Below are positions 9,378-19,636 of a stretch of DNA of 45,653 bases, one piece after another. The notes beneath the pieces are model-generated. The model saw nothing but the letters and a program-made list of their open reading frames with translations. It ran no database searches and had not been told where the DNA came from. The DNA comes from Bacillus sp. JCM 19058 (lineage in GTDB: Bacteria; Bacillota; Bacilli; Bacillales_H; Bacillaceae_D), in the NCBI GenBank assembly GCA_001310555.1, contig BAXO01000044.1, forward strand, positions 1 through 45,653, given 5' to 3'. A program made the translations under genes and the position numbers. How positions within the stretch are numbered: the stretch's first letter is position 1; the number at the start of each line of letters is the position of its first letter.

Positions 9378-10182
9378 AACAATACAAAGCCAAGCGAATG
9401 TGACGACCGATTGTATTTGTATAACAGTTAACAATATCCAATAGCCGCTTCTCCCATTTAAAAGTGTACCTAAAATAAGAGAAGTTTGTCATATCATGCG
9501 TTTCTGTGAGCATGCAATTAGGCTAAATCATTCCTAGCGTTCCTCCTTACCTCTAACGAAGAATAGTCGGACTCTCAAAACAGTAACCCCATTCGCTCTC
9601 CCGGTATTTCACCCTGTCCGAGGAGTTCGCACAATTAATTACCCCAATGCAAAGTAAGCTCACTTTTTTTTAATTCTTGCCAATAAAATAACTAGATCAT
9701 ACTGATAGCCTATTCCACAAACACCTATACCTACATAAGATGTAATATCTCAAGAGTCATTTCTCGGTGATAAAATCCACAATATGTTCAGAATAAAATG
9801 CCCCTCTAAAAATAGCCCCATAGATTCAGGGTTCGTAGAAATCGAGCATTCACCTTCATTTGTTTATGATTCAGTCATCAAATAGAAGACATGCCACACT
9901 GTTCTAACAACTTTCCCACTCTAAGCACAGGTCCATACTTGGGAAATTCAACGAGCTCTGTATGTGCTTTTTTTTGTAGGTTTGTACTGTTTTTTTTACA
10001 ACCCTATCTTATCGCTGAATAGGGCTACTGGTAATTCGCCAATAGCCCTTTCGATTATTCGACTTTTCCCTAATATCAGAAGAGCATTCTGTCTGAATTT
10101 AATCATCTCTTATCATTTTCAGATGTTTTAGGCGAGTCTACGTCCTATCCATTGTCTTTTACATATTCAAAATTAATATTTC
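9378..10182. other. Gene-poor 0.8-kb spacer before the tail locus
   Basis: No convincing coding frame is seen on either strand. Near the right side two mutually exclusive hairpins share the block ATAGGGCTA: CCCTAT (about 10002-10007) with ATAGGG (10019-10024), and AGGGCTA with TAGCCCT around 10021-10049. This could be a transcript end for the leftward tail operon, though it lacks a clean T tract on that strand. No attachment-site-like direct repeat was recognised. Confidence 0.5.
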
Positions 10183-12584
10183 TTATACCTTCTCCGTTTC
10201 CGATTCCTTTTGTAGCATTGCACTAAGGTCTTGTACAGACTTTATTAGGATTGATATCAACTGTGTATACTCAATAGACAGGGTACTATCTTGAAACACT
10301 ATACCTTTTCCGTCAAATTTCTCCAGTGAGCGGAGAACATCTTGCGCCACAACTCCATGTCTTACCTCATTGCCATCTTTAAACTTGTATGTGACTGGCC
10401 GTAAAGAATTAACAAAGTCTAAGCCCAGGCACTCATCCTTAATATCTTGCTTTTTGTCCATATCAGAAGTTTCCTGCACGCCATTAACCGAAAACACCCT
10501 ATTCCATCGCCGGCCAGACCACCCCAAAGTGTATAAATTATCTTGAAACGGATGAAAGGAGCCGTAATTTGTTGTCGGTTGGATGCTTACATTTTCACCT
10601 ATATTAAAAGAAGTAGTACTTGAGTTATTAATCAAATTTTGACCAATCGCAACTGTAACTAGATCGCTCTCAGAAGGATTAGCTATCCAAATAGGTGAAC
10701 CGGCAAAATTTAAAACCTGATTGTCTTTAATGACCGAATTATTGCCAGCGTTTTCCTCGAAATAAAAACAGCCGTTTGTTGCCGACGAGCGTTGTGGGAC
10801 CCCATTAGAGTCAATACTAGCCGTCCCATCAACTACATTGTTTGTAATCCAGACTCCAGCTACGTAAGGACTTACCCTAACAACTTTACCCGATGATCCA
10901 TAAAAGTTCCTGAAAGTGTTTCGCGTTATGGTAACTCCTGTCGAATATAAGAATTTATTTTCAGAAGCTCGTCCTATCCAAACTCCGGTGTTAATATTGG
11001 ATATAACATTATCAGATATATTCGCACCGATCCACTTAAAATGCTGACCAGGTTCGGCACCGTCAATGACACGTACACCAAAGGTAAATGTCGATACTAC
11101 ATTATCCCTTATTAACAAGTCAACTGCCCAACCTTCAAAAGCTGCAATTCCATAAGCACTAAATCCCCTAAGATTTCTATAGGACCCCGTGATGGTGTTT
11201 CCAATTACAACTGCTCTCCTTGTTCGTATAGATACACACCATCTCCATTGCATTCAAGAAAACGATTTTTGGTGATTGAACATTCGTAGGTTCCTCCGTG
11301 AGTAGTTGCCCCAGTATAATCCGCTGATTTTGTTTCACAATCATGTACAAAGCCATTAACAGTTGGGCCATAACCTTGCTCTCCTTGGCGACTCATATAA
11401 GTTAAATCAAATGTCTGTGTAGCATTTTCCCCATAGCATTGATGAAAACCGCAGCTTTGAGCCGATATAAGCTTGTAAGGGTTCCTCATATGGTGCTCAA
11501 CCCATTGTATTTCCGGATCGTAAAAGACACGGCATTTTTCCGCAAAGGTTGAAAAAGAACGGTCAATGCTAATGAAATTACCATCATTTTTAGTTTTGTA
11601 TATAATGTTTTCAGCTCGACAGTTGTATGCAAAGACAAAGGAAATTACCCTCGATGCTCTGGTGGTCGTTACAGAAAAGTTTTTCAAGACAACATTTTTC
11701 ACGGCGTTTACTTTTTGTATAGTTGAATATTCCCGGGCGTTGCTGGATGTTTCTGCACTATTATCTTTCCGATAAACGGGAAAGATTAATCCGGTTGCCG
11801 ACTCAACGGCTGTTTCACTAATCACCTCCTTGATTCGTAAAAATTCGGCAAAATAAAGCCCTTGGGCAGCTGGAGTAGCATTCCCTAACCTCCATAATTG
11901 ACCCGCATCATCCGATAAACAATCGCGCTGAGAGACAATATAAGCTAAATCGTTTCTTTGGAGTCCGTGCTCAGCTGTCGTTTGGATTGTGCGGTCTGCT
12001 TTCGTAACATTTTCAGCTAACGGAATCATTCGACCTAATGATCCTTGGGCACGAAAAACAATCCCTAACTCATCCGCTATAATTACTGTCCTTTGACCGC
12101 GCCCCTCAATAGCGATGTCGCTAGGAATGTCGATCACATTCGAGATCTTGATTCTCGCTCCCGGAAGCTCCACTTTTCCGACTCCAGATTGACTAGCAAA
12201 ATCAATAGCGGATTGTAAAGCAATTGTATCGTCAGTCTCTCCATCACCTACTAGACCAAACATACGGGGATTAACACCACGATCCATCAGATCTTGTTCA
12301 GCAAATTCATGTCTGTCTTTCAATACGCCAAAAATCCGATTGTATACGTCGCTGGCCCTAGCCTGCTCCACCTCACCGCTGCTATTACCCTCTAATACCA
12401 GAGTGTTCAATTGCTCTTGCAAAGCATTAGTTTTATCGAATGCTTCTGACTCAATTTTGTTGCTCTGTGTTTCCCTCTGATCCAAACCTTCAATATCGGC
12501 CCCGATGTCTCTAAAATTTTGATTTAGAGATGATAATTGTTCATGTGATAATGGACATGGAAGCATATGATAAGGATATTTCAA
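10183..12584 (-). CDS. Tailspike: pectate-lyase-like beta-helix with S74 chaperone end
   Basis: A receptor-binding/tailspike protein of about 800 residues. The N-terminal ~100 residues are helical and coiled (adaptor-like); next VNPRMFGLVGDGETDDTIAL and IDIPSDIAIEGRG mark a pectate_lyase_3-type beta-helix that continues with many short N/V/G-rich turns. The C terminus is an intramolecular chaperone (peptidase S74): ETSDMDKKQDI keeps the Ser and Lys expected for self-cleavage, followed by VTYKFKDGNEVRHGVVAQDV. The start is TTG 12584 behind AAGGAGGA. One G appears missing near 11220, splitting the gene. It probably binds or degrades a surface polysaccharide of target cells. It is the last gene of the locus, about 100 bases beyond the other receptor protein. 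Confidence 0.8.
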
Positions 12585-12683
12585 GTTTAACTCCTCCTTA
12601 GTTTTATTAAAAAGACATCAAACCAGTGTCAAGACTTATCAATTAACTTTAATAGCTACAATCCACCCCCATGGAAGCCACTG

Positions 12684-14800
12684 CTATCTAGCAGCTTTTA
12701 ACCTTTCTAATTCGCGTCTTTGTAACGCCATTTCTAAAAACTGGCATTCGTCAAATCTCACAGACCAAATTCTATCAGCTGCTCGTTCTTCCACAACAAT
12801 TGAACCGTCCTCATCTTTGACTTCTTCCTGAGCCTCCCATTCGTCATAGCCGATTAACCCATACTCAAAAGCATTCAAACCGTGTCTTTCAAATGTTTCA
12901 TAAATGTCTTGAGCGATAACTCCAAAGTGCTTCCGAGCTTTTGCACCTTTTTCTGTTACAGCACTTTTGAAGCGATACTGCACAAAACGGACATCCTCCC
13001 ACGCATCTAGTACTTTGTCAGGCACTTCTCCTATATCCTGCTTTAACTCCCTGTCGGAAGTGCTGACTATCCCCGATGCTCCGTAGATATTATTCCAACG
13101 ATAACCACCTGTACCTAGATTTTGACTAGAATCTGAACCCGGACGAAAAGCTCCCGTTTCTTGAATTCGAACGTTATAGTTTGTATTTCCTCCAACGGAA
13201 TAAATAATTGTATTCCCTGGAACACCCGAATCATCATCGCCATACAGGTTAATTCCACCGCCGTCAAATCCAGTCTTCGCCCTGAATTCTGTGTAGCTTC
13301 TACCGCCTGTTCTTACTACTTTAATCTGGGTATAATTGTCGTTGTTGGCTCCATCTCGAAAGTCGTAAAAGCGGAACATATTCATACCGTTGATAGTCAT
13401 AACATTCCGGAAGAATTGCCCAAGCTCTGAATACTGCATTATCTGGAATGCGTCCCCATGCGGAAATGATATGTCTACCGCACTTCCTGCAATATGGAGA
13501 GAAGCAGAAGATTCACGGGGGACTAGACCATTATTAATCCCTCTGTCAAGTACAGTATTATCCATCTGTTGCTGAAGCTCATGGACAACCTTTGCTCGCC
13601 TTGAGTAGTCACCTACTTGGTATGTTGCGCTACTAGACCATGTGCCTGATGTACTAGATGCTGTGGTTGGCATCCAGCTCGTAGAAGCATCAGGGGTTCT
13701 TCCCCCGGTTGTTGCGCTACTAGAGATATGAGCATAATTTTTGTCGTTATAAGTCACGACCGGACAGTTTTCTCGCCAAACATCGGTGCTTAGGATTATT
13801 AAGTTTCCGTCACGAATGTCAATTCCTTCTGCCTCTAGTTGTGACGGATGGCTGCTTCCCCCAATTAATTCATCTTGGGAATAGTCACCTACAGCTGCAT
13901 TAACACGAAAATATCCGACGTTAATGCCATTGAGCTTGTATATGTGTACGACATTTGCACCGAGAGGATGAACGTATCCCCGGTAAATAAAGATATAATC
14001 CCCATCACATGCAACGTCTTGGACGATGTTCGCATCATCGTATCGCGGTGAATCTGTCTTAAACACATTAATAGGCATGACGCTTAACGGATTAGATGCC
14101 TCTCAACCTCATTCCGGTCATAAACTACACAATAACGGGAATTACCGACCCATAACCCCTGAGTCAAAAAGACAATATACTTTCCGTCTTTGGATATACA
14201 AGGGGTCGTCCGATTATGGTCGGCAAGAGGATGACCACTTCCAGCCTGCCCCATCAACTCATATGATGTAACGTCGGTATTAGAGGTCTCAGAGCCCCGC
14301 CATTCTATTTTTGTATAGCCTTTAACAGAGTTGTCACCAGAACCAGTATTAGCACCAGAGAAAAGATATAATATACCATCTTCTATTAATGCTGAGAGAC
14401 CTTGGTGACCTAAAGTTAGTTCTTGTGAAAAGGCAACGTGTTGAATAGTTCTCCCATCCTCAGACAAGTTAAATTCCGTAATTCTGGAACGCTCATTACT
14501 ACTCCACGATGAACCGCTCGTCCGGGAAAGGATAAAAATTTTATCTTGCCCGTTAACGTTAATATAAGCAAGTCCCTGTGGCGCAGTCTCAGCATTAGGA
14601 AAGATTTGACTGTCACCATCACCGAAGAACGGTTCGCATAGCTTTCGTTGGTAGATACCTGGTCGAAACACGCCATTTTCATCAATCATCTTGTCACCCT
14701 TTCCGCTATTTCCTAACTCATGTCGAGCTTCCCCTCTCCCTTCTCCGTTTAGCACCTCTGACCGTACTTCTTTCTGAATTCCGTTATAATCGCTGGCCAT
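12684..14800 (-). CDS. Receptor-binding protein: propeller-like domain plus S74 chaperone end
   Basis: About 705 residues when one apparent indel near 14090 is corrected; the two halves read EVER and SNPLSVMPINVFKTD in adjoining frames. The N-terminal half has repeated short beta blades (APQGLAYINVNGQDKIFIL, GHQGLSALIEDGILYLFSG, CISKDGKYIVFLTQG, DVACDGDYIFIYRG), resembling the beta-propeller of teichoic-acid-binding phage proteins. The C-terminal end is a peptidase S74 chaperone: STSDRELKQDIGEV with Ser and Lys, then QYRFKSAVTEKGAKARKHFG. The start is ATG 14800 (or TTG 14803) behind AGGAG. It follows the amidase, separated by a hairpin. It is likely an alternative or additional adhesin of the tail particle; the propeller assignment is tentative. 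Confidence 0.72.
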
Positions 14801-14826
14801 CAAGTCACCACTCCTCTAAAATTATT

Positions 14827-14852
14827 AGCCCACCCTCGTTAGAGAGCGGGCT
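14827..14852 (-). terminator. Hairpin between amidase and receptor-binding genes
   Basis: AGCCC...GGGCT arms with an inner GAG/CTC pairing. Read on the minus strand it is followed by AATAATTTTA, a weak U tract. It may attenuate transcription from the lysis genes into the adhesin genes. Confidence 0.45.
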
Positions 14853-14857
14853 TAGCA

Positions 14858-15949
14858 TTAAAACATTGTATTCCAAGTTTCAGGACCGACAATACCATCA
14901 ACCTTGAGGTTGTGCCTTCTTTGGTAGGCTCTTACGGCGTTTTCAGATTTTGGACCGTATATGCCATCCGGATTAGCACCTACTGCACGTTGAACAGCCC
15001 GGATATCTGTTGTGCCATTTCTATCACGCATATATGGACTTTGAAGGCGGATAAGATGTCCAGGGTAAGGTCGGATCGGTTGACGACCGCCTTCGTTATT
15101 TGAATGACCATTTGTTGAAGTAACTCGCCCATCCAATTCAACGTATTTCGTATTGGCAGTAATATATAGTCCGGACTTCAGCTCATACATTTTCGAGCCG
15201 TTGACTGTCAGTTCACGCATGACAGTAAATGCTTCATCCTTCTTCACCGTAAAGGTTCGGGCATTCCAGGCCGGTTTATCGTATACCCATAGCTCGTTAG
15301 CCTTGACACGAACGATAGCGGCTCCAACATCCTCAGAAACAATCGGCTTTGATGGTTTTGATGGGGCTGATGGAGCTTTTGCACCGTGAGGATACTTCAC
15401 CCCGAAATGATGGCAAATACCTCGTGTCACCGCTTTTGCATAGGCAACGTCGAACGAGTCTTGAAACATCCACTTACGGGCGGTTGGATTCGTGAAGAAA
15501 TCAGCCTCGGTCAGGATTGCTAACATATGCTGGTATGTGTTCCGGAGCACTCCGAAATTAGCACGCTTTACGCCACGATTGCGTTGGCCAATTTCTTCGA
15601 GTAAGCAGTCTTGCACAGCGTTAGCAATCGCTAGACTTGCCTGACTGTTATTATGGATAAACGTCTCTGTGCCTCGAACAGAATTATTATTAACAGCATT
15701 CGTATGAATGGAAACAAAAATATCAGCACCGGCACTTCTTGCCGCTTGTGCTCGTGTTGCTAAGCTCAAATCGTTCGGACTGTCCAAGTTGCATGAATAC
15801 ATGGTTCTAAAACCAGCTGCCTGAAGAAGGGGTACTAGCTTTCTAGCTACCCTTCTATTCCCTGCATACTCATAGAAAACTGGGTTGCCTGCCCGCTTCC
15901 CAGGAGTATTTTTGGCGTGTCCTGGATCAATACATACTAATTTACTCAT
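14858..15949 (-). CDS. N-acetylmuramoyl-L-alanine amidase (endolysin)
   Basis: Zinc amidase of the Amidase_3 family, 363 residues, that cuts the bond between muramic acid and the stem peptide. Zinc and catalytic positions are visible: His11 in CIDPGH, Glu27 in FYEYAGN, His82 in VSIHTNA and Glu148 in ILTEADFF. A linker and SH3-like beta segment (about 205-285) lead to a peptidoglycan-binding domain near the C terminus (IRAVQRAVGANPDGIYGPKSE). There is no signal peptide, so export depends on the holins just upstream. It is intact. In PBSX the same slot holds xlyA. The product should release the particles by host lysis. Confidence 0.92.
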   Translation of the reverse strand: MSKLVCIDPGHAKNTPGKRAGNPVFYEYAGNRRVARKLVPLLQAAGFRTMYSCNLDSPNDLSLATRAQAARSAGADIFVSIHTNAVNNNSVRGTETFIHNNSQASLAIANAVQDCLLEEIGQRNRGVKRANFGVLRNTYQHMLAILTEADFFTNPTARKWMFQDSFDVAYAKAVTRGICHHFGVKYPHGAKAPSAPSKPSKPIVSEDVGAAIVRVKANELWVYDKPAWNARTFTVKKDEAFTVMRELTVNGSKMYELKSGLYITANTKYVELDGRVTSTNGHSNNEGGRQPIRPYPGHLIRLQSPYMRDRNGTTDIRAVQRAVGANPDGIYGPKSENAVRAYQRRHNLKVDGIVGPETWNTMF

Positions 15950-15964
15950 TCTAGTTCAACCTTT

Positions 15965-16195
15965 TTAATCATATTTTTTTGTTCCGCTGTACAAACCGCT
16001 AGCCGATAAACCGAGCATCACTCCAACTAAAATGCCTTGTTTTAAATCAAGCTCCACCACATAAACCACACCTATGATAATTCCGAGCAATACTGCAATA
16101 AATGGTAAAAATCTTTTATTGATACCTGCCTTTTTAAAAAGTTCAACTAACCCTAAAATAAGTGGAATTAAAACAACATCATAAACCTCAAACAT
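15965..16195 (-). CDS. Phage holin, small two-to-three-helix membrane protein
   Basis: A 76-residue protein with hydrophobic helices at about 6-20, 30-48 and 55-70, a basic turn KKAGINKRFLPF and the ending GLSASGLYSGTKKYD, which I recall from Bacillus holins adjacent to amidases. It lies 15 bases before the amidase and after the BhlA-like gene. It should form the membrane lesion that lets the amidase reach the wall. It is intact. Confidence 0.8.
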   Translation of the reverse strand: MFEVYDVVLIPLILGLVELFKKAGINKRFLPFIAVLLGIIIGVVYVVELDLKQGILVGVMLGLSASGLYSGTKKYD

Positions 16196-16219
16196 AACTA
16201 TCCCCTTCCTCTAAAAAAA

Positions 16220-16414
16220 CTATCTGGGCGGCAGTCGGTTACGAATCTCATCTAACCTTTTGATAACGATGTCGTAACGTGAAGCAAATTCATTCAATGT
16301 TTCATATAGTTGGTCTTCACGATCCTTGTTCCTTTTTTGACTGTAATACAGAAGCCAGACGAACAATGCCGCAAACGGCCCCTGTGTAAGAAAGTATTGC
16401 ATCATCTCTTCCAT
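16220..16414 (-). CDS. BhlA/UviB-type holin-like peptide
   Basis: A 64-residue peptide with one membrane helix (FLTQGPFAALFVWLLYYSQ) and a charged coiled C-terminal part (KRNKDREDQLYETLNEF). The QGPFA..F..LL pattern is characteristic of the BhlA/UviB family, whose members accompany phage lysis genes and bacteriocin release. ATG 16414 is chosen because AAAGGAGG precedes it closely; a longer frame from 16573 runs through a terminator hairpin and is not credible. Two holin-type genes in tandem suggest a holin plus partner arrangement. Confidence 0.85.
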   Translation of the reverse strand: MEEMMQYFLTQGPFAALFVWLLYYSQKRNKDREDQLYETLNEFASRYDIVIKRLDEIRNRLPPR

Positions 16415-16430
16415 AAACTGGCCTCCTTTC

Positions 16431-16457
16431 AAAAGTAAAAGAGCCCCGAAGGACTCT
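16431..16457 (-). terminator. Terminator/attenuator before the lysis genes
   Basis: On the minus strand AGAGTCC-TTCG-GGGCTCT (16457-16440) forms a stem capped by a stable TTCG loop and is followed by TTTTACTTTT, a good intrinsic terminator. It lies directly before the BhlA-like ribosome site, so lysis genes would be reached only by read-through. Confidence 0.7.
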
Positions 16458-16507
16458 ATTGCCCGTAACCGATTAAAACTTCTCACAAAGACTTCTATCT
16501 CCGACAT

Positions 16508-16555
16508 TGTAATAACATGGTTAGGGGTTTTCCCGACAACCATTTTGTTATTACA
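16508..16555. repeat. Long inverted repeat between xkdX and the lysis genes
   Basis: TGTAATAACA (16508-16517) is the exact reverse complement of TGTTATTACA (16546-16555); an inner TGGTT/AACCA pairing (16518-16522 / 16538-16542) extends the stem after a TTT bulge. It could be an RNA hairpin or a protein site controlling lysis timing. The 240-base gap holding it contains no gene. Confidence 0.65.
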
Positions 16556-16655
16556 TCGTTCGCTATAAAACAAATCTCCCCTACTATGTGAGCAGCAACC
16601 TAAAAGTATATCTTCCCGTGTTTTTAAAAATTTACTTCTCCCAAAATAAATAAGC

Positions 16656-16790
16656 CTACTCTGCCTCGAGTGGCTCTCCCGTAATTTGTTTATACTGTTC
16701 TGGTGTTATAGCACCTAATTGCACAAAGCGCTGAAGCTGGTCCTTTCTGCACCAGTTCTTTTCATAACGTTCTTTAAGAGATTTAAACAT
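16656..16790 (-). CDS. xkdX: XkdX-family small tail-associated protein
   Basis: A 44-residue protein that starts FKSLKERYEKNW and contains KDQLQRFVQLGAITPEQYKQ followed by ITGE, the XkdX family pattern. ATG 16790 is used. It follows the xkdW-like gene directly, as in PBSX. The function is not established; it is found next to tail fibre genes in many Bacillus prophages. Confidence 0.85.
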   Translation of the reverse strand: MFKSLKERYEKNWCRKDQLQRFVQLGAITPEQYKQITGEPLEAE

Positions 16791-16791
16791 T

Positions 16792-17205
16792 TCATTTCGC
16801 CTCCAATTCTAGTAGCCTTAGCTCCATACCAGTCATTTGTTGCCCTTGCTCAATATTTTGCAGCTCGAGTTCTGTGATGATTTGTCCCTGGGACATCGAT
16901 TCTAGTTCACTATCAGTGGCCATCTGCCCCAAAAGCTCATTTTCTTCTTGCAACAGTTCAATTGGCGACTTCTCACGCGGCCGGTTCCTAATCGCTTCGA
17001 TCTCTTCCGAGGTTGCTGCTTCGACCCATTTTTCTTTATCGTGTTTAAATTGGGCTTTAAATAATCCTTCCGTCAAGGGAACATCGGTAAAGCCTTCAGG
17101 TATTGTTGTAATATCATTCCCATCATTATCAAAAATTTTCTTTATCAAAGTTGTTTCTGCTGGAACCCAATATCCATTTTCGTCTATTTTAAATATTTGA
17201 ATCAT
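16792..17205 (-). CDS. xkdW: XkdW-like fibre-associated protein
   Basis: A 137-residue protein. The first ~70 residues (MIQIFKIDENGYWVPAE, PLTEGLFKAQFKHDKEKWVEA) match the short tail protein usually found after the fibre gene, possibly a fibre assembly chaperone. The rest is a Glu/Gln-rich coiled coil (LLQEENELLGQMATDSELES) with repeated TELEL/GMELR turns. It overlaps the fibre stop by four bases, showing translational coupling. It is intact. Confidence 0.7.
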   Translation of the reverse strand: MIQIFKIDENGYWVPAETTLIKKIFDNDGNDITTIPEGFTDVPLTEGLFKAQFKHDKEKWVEAATSEEIEAIRNRPREKSPIELLQEENELLGQMATDSELESMSQGQIITELELQNIEQGQQMTGMELRLLELEAK

Positions 17206-19353
17206 CCGCTTGGAAACCCCCCGCCGATTAGATAGGTAGTAGCAATATTGATCGTCGCCCCCCTAGAGCCATCGATACGTTCCAATATAATATTCCCACT
17301 TGGCTGAATTGAAAGTGCTACCTGTCCTCCTCCACTCGCATAATTAGTATAATAAATCGCATGTTGCGGTCTAAATTGCTGAGCCAAGACTCCAATTTCA
17401 CCTGAAGATAAACCTGGATAAACCGTACCCGTAATAGAAACTGTATTTCCAAATAAAACGACTCTAGCAATTCGCACCTCACCATAATTAGTAGTGCCGT
17501 TTACAAGAGTAATTGGCTGCCATAAACCTTGTCCAAATAAATGGTCAATCACACGACGAGTTACCCAAGGATTCATAAGCGTCCCAGTGTTAACTCCCGC
17601 AATAGCGTCATTTTCATTAGCCATTCGACCGTCAACCGCCGCCTTCGTACGTAAAGGGTCATAAGTGCTGAATTGCTCGTCCCTGCGATTGCCGCTGCAT
17701 TAGTTGCAAGTCCATAGTTTGGCACATTCCCCAACCCAATATCTGCTTTGGTCATTGAATCTATTTTTGCTTGAGTACCTGCCGTTGTTTCAAGCTCTAC
17801 CCAGTCACTCCACTCCCGCTCCATATACCAATACCTAGTCCAGATCTTTTCGCTTGTATGCGCGAAGAACATCTGACGCATTCTGGAATGGGCATTATTT
17901 ACAGTAAGTACATGTCCAAATGATTGGGGGTAACCTGAATCGGCAGAGGAAACCTGAAAAGTGGTGACTCCTCTGGGGTATTCTGACTGTGGCGCATCGC
18001 TCGACTTATTTGGGATAACTGTTGTTTGTTCTGAATCAACAGCATCAGCTTTAGCCTGTGCTCCTGCTGTGGTTTCGAGTTCAGCCAACCTCTCCATTCT
18101 CCTCCTTCTGTAGTCCTCACAAATATTGTTGGTCTCGTACTACTTAAGTTTTGAAATATTTGTGAAGCGGCAGCCGTTCCCATTCTTTGTGTCAATATAA
18201 AACCATAGGTTTCTGGCCAACTTTGCCCAGCTTGATTTACATATGTGGTTGATATTCCAAGTGGGTACGAAGATGATACATCATTAACATCTTTTGTGTT
18301 TAATGGGATTAAATTAACTTGCTCACTATTAACAGCATCAGCTTTCGCTTGAGCACCAGTTGCTGTCTCAAGTTCTACCCAGTCTAGAAAGTAACCGTTT
18401 GCTGAGCCTCTGTACCATACACGACCAGTGTCATCATGAGTCCCGTAACACGTTTGTGTCGCTGCGGAACCATAATCTGTCGTTTGCCTAAAGGTCACTA
18501 TATGTGCTCTCTCAACGGGAAATCCATGAACTTCTTGCTGATTAACATACATATTAGTGATACCATGCGGAAAGTCTGTTGGTTGACTTTCATTAGTTCG
18601 AGAATTACCTCGCAATGCATTGACTTGATTTGAATCTACGGCATCAACATCCTCTTTTGTCGCTAATCGCCCCCATTCTGACCACCTGCTATTATTCCAC
18701 GACCTTGTATACACAGCGTGATTCGAAGTAATTCTTTGGAAGGACTGAACGGTCGAGTTAGCACCTGTCCCTTTAAATGTCGTAAGTATTCCCCAATCGG
18801 ATGGATAACCATTTGAATGTTCACCATTCCCTACGTACATCACACTTATGCCTTGTGGCCAACTAGTGCCTTCCGCAGAAGCGGGTATCGAATCTCTTCG
18901 AATAGTATTCACTTGCCTTGAGTCAACTGCATCCGCTTTTTCTTGTGCTCCGTCTGTCGTTTCTACTTGCTCCCATTCTGACCATCCATCAGCTCCATGA
19001 CCCCTAAAATACATTACACTCGAACGTGATGATGCACTTTGTATCAAGGTCTGGCCTGTGCGTTGCTCAGACTCTGACCTAATGGTTGTAAGTACACCGT
19101 TTACTGGGTAGCCTTCAGATGTATCAGCTCTTGCCACAGAAACACCAATAGGATACTCGCTTAATGGCGAATCGGCTGGAAGCTGCTCAATAGTATTTAT
19201 TTGTCTAGATGTTACATCATGCGGGTTACTTTTATCGGAGATATGTTCGTCCAAGCCATGATGCGCATCAGCAATCCCTTGTTCCCACCTGTTAGCATCA
19301 TTTTCAGTAGGCGTATCATCAAAAGTCCAGTCTGTTTTCTTTTCGTAACTCAT
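17202..19353 (-). CDS. xkdV: XkdV-like tail fibre with five tandem ~100-residue repeats (frameshifted)
   Basis: About 717 residues when two apparent indels are corrected (missing G near 18088, missing C near 17651). The N-terminal ~50 residues (DWTFDDTPTENDANRWEQG, HHGLDEHISDKSNPHDVT) form a baseplate attachment region. Five repeats follow, each with a Q-N/T-I/L start, a YPxGI/V core, a GYP turn, a W(S)EW or WxxW element and a linker like LETTAGAQAKADAVDS. The C-terminal ~130 residues include ALMTPLRTKAAVD and PWVTRRVIDHLFGQ, then a beta-rich tip. ATG 19353 follows AAGGAGGG. B. subtilis XkdV is of similar length. It presumably makes trimeric fibres contacting the target surface. Confidence 0.85.
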
Positions 19354-19354
19354 G

Positions 19355-19636
19355 CTATCCCTCCTTAACTTCAAAAGCGTGTAAAATGACCGTATCTGAC
19401 GTTATTGGTACATTTACTGAGTTTGAACTTATCAACTGCTCATTATGATCGAGCAATTCAATTTCCTCAATCGTACCAACGCTTCCAAATGGAACAAGGA
19501 ACTCCATTGATACTGTAGTATCTTGGACTTCCTTCACATGAAATTTTGTAATTCGAAAAGTACCATTCAAACGTACGCTATGAATGCGGTTATCTACGTA
19601 CTGAGAAACGTCACTCAAAAATAATCTTTCTATCAA
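19355..19636 (-). CDS. Small baseplate/fibre-linked phage protein
   Basis: A 93-residue beta-rich protein beginning with IERLFLSDVSQYVDNRIHSV and ending VILHAFEVKEG. The start is TTG 19636 behind AGGTGA, overlapping the xkdU end by four bases; an upstream frame extension is only the xkdU sequence in another frame. A protein of this size is common between xkdU and the fibre gene in Bacillus contractile prophages, but its role is not established. It is intact. Confidence 0.6.
   Translation of the reverse strand: MIERLFLSDVSQYVDNRIHSVRLNGTFRITKFHVKEVQDTTVSMEFLVPFGSVGTIEEIELLDHNEQLISSNSVNVPITSDTVILHAFEVKEG

Noticed and set aside
14084..14803. A separate 239-residue protein upstream of a second S74 protein
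   Set aside because: The downstream frame continues the same blade repeats without its own ribosome site, so a single frameshifted gene is the better reading.
16415..16573. N-terminal extension of the BhlA-like holin
   Set aside because: It would run through a terminator and a long inverted repeat; the real start at 16414 has an ideal ribosome site and family length.
17202..19353. Diversity-generating retroelement target because of the repeated fibre
   Set aside because: No reverse transcriptase, template repeat or accessory protein is visible anywhere in the window.
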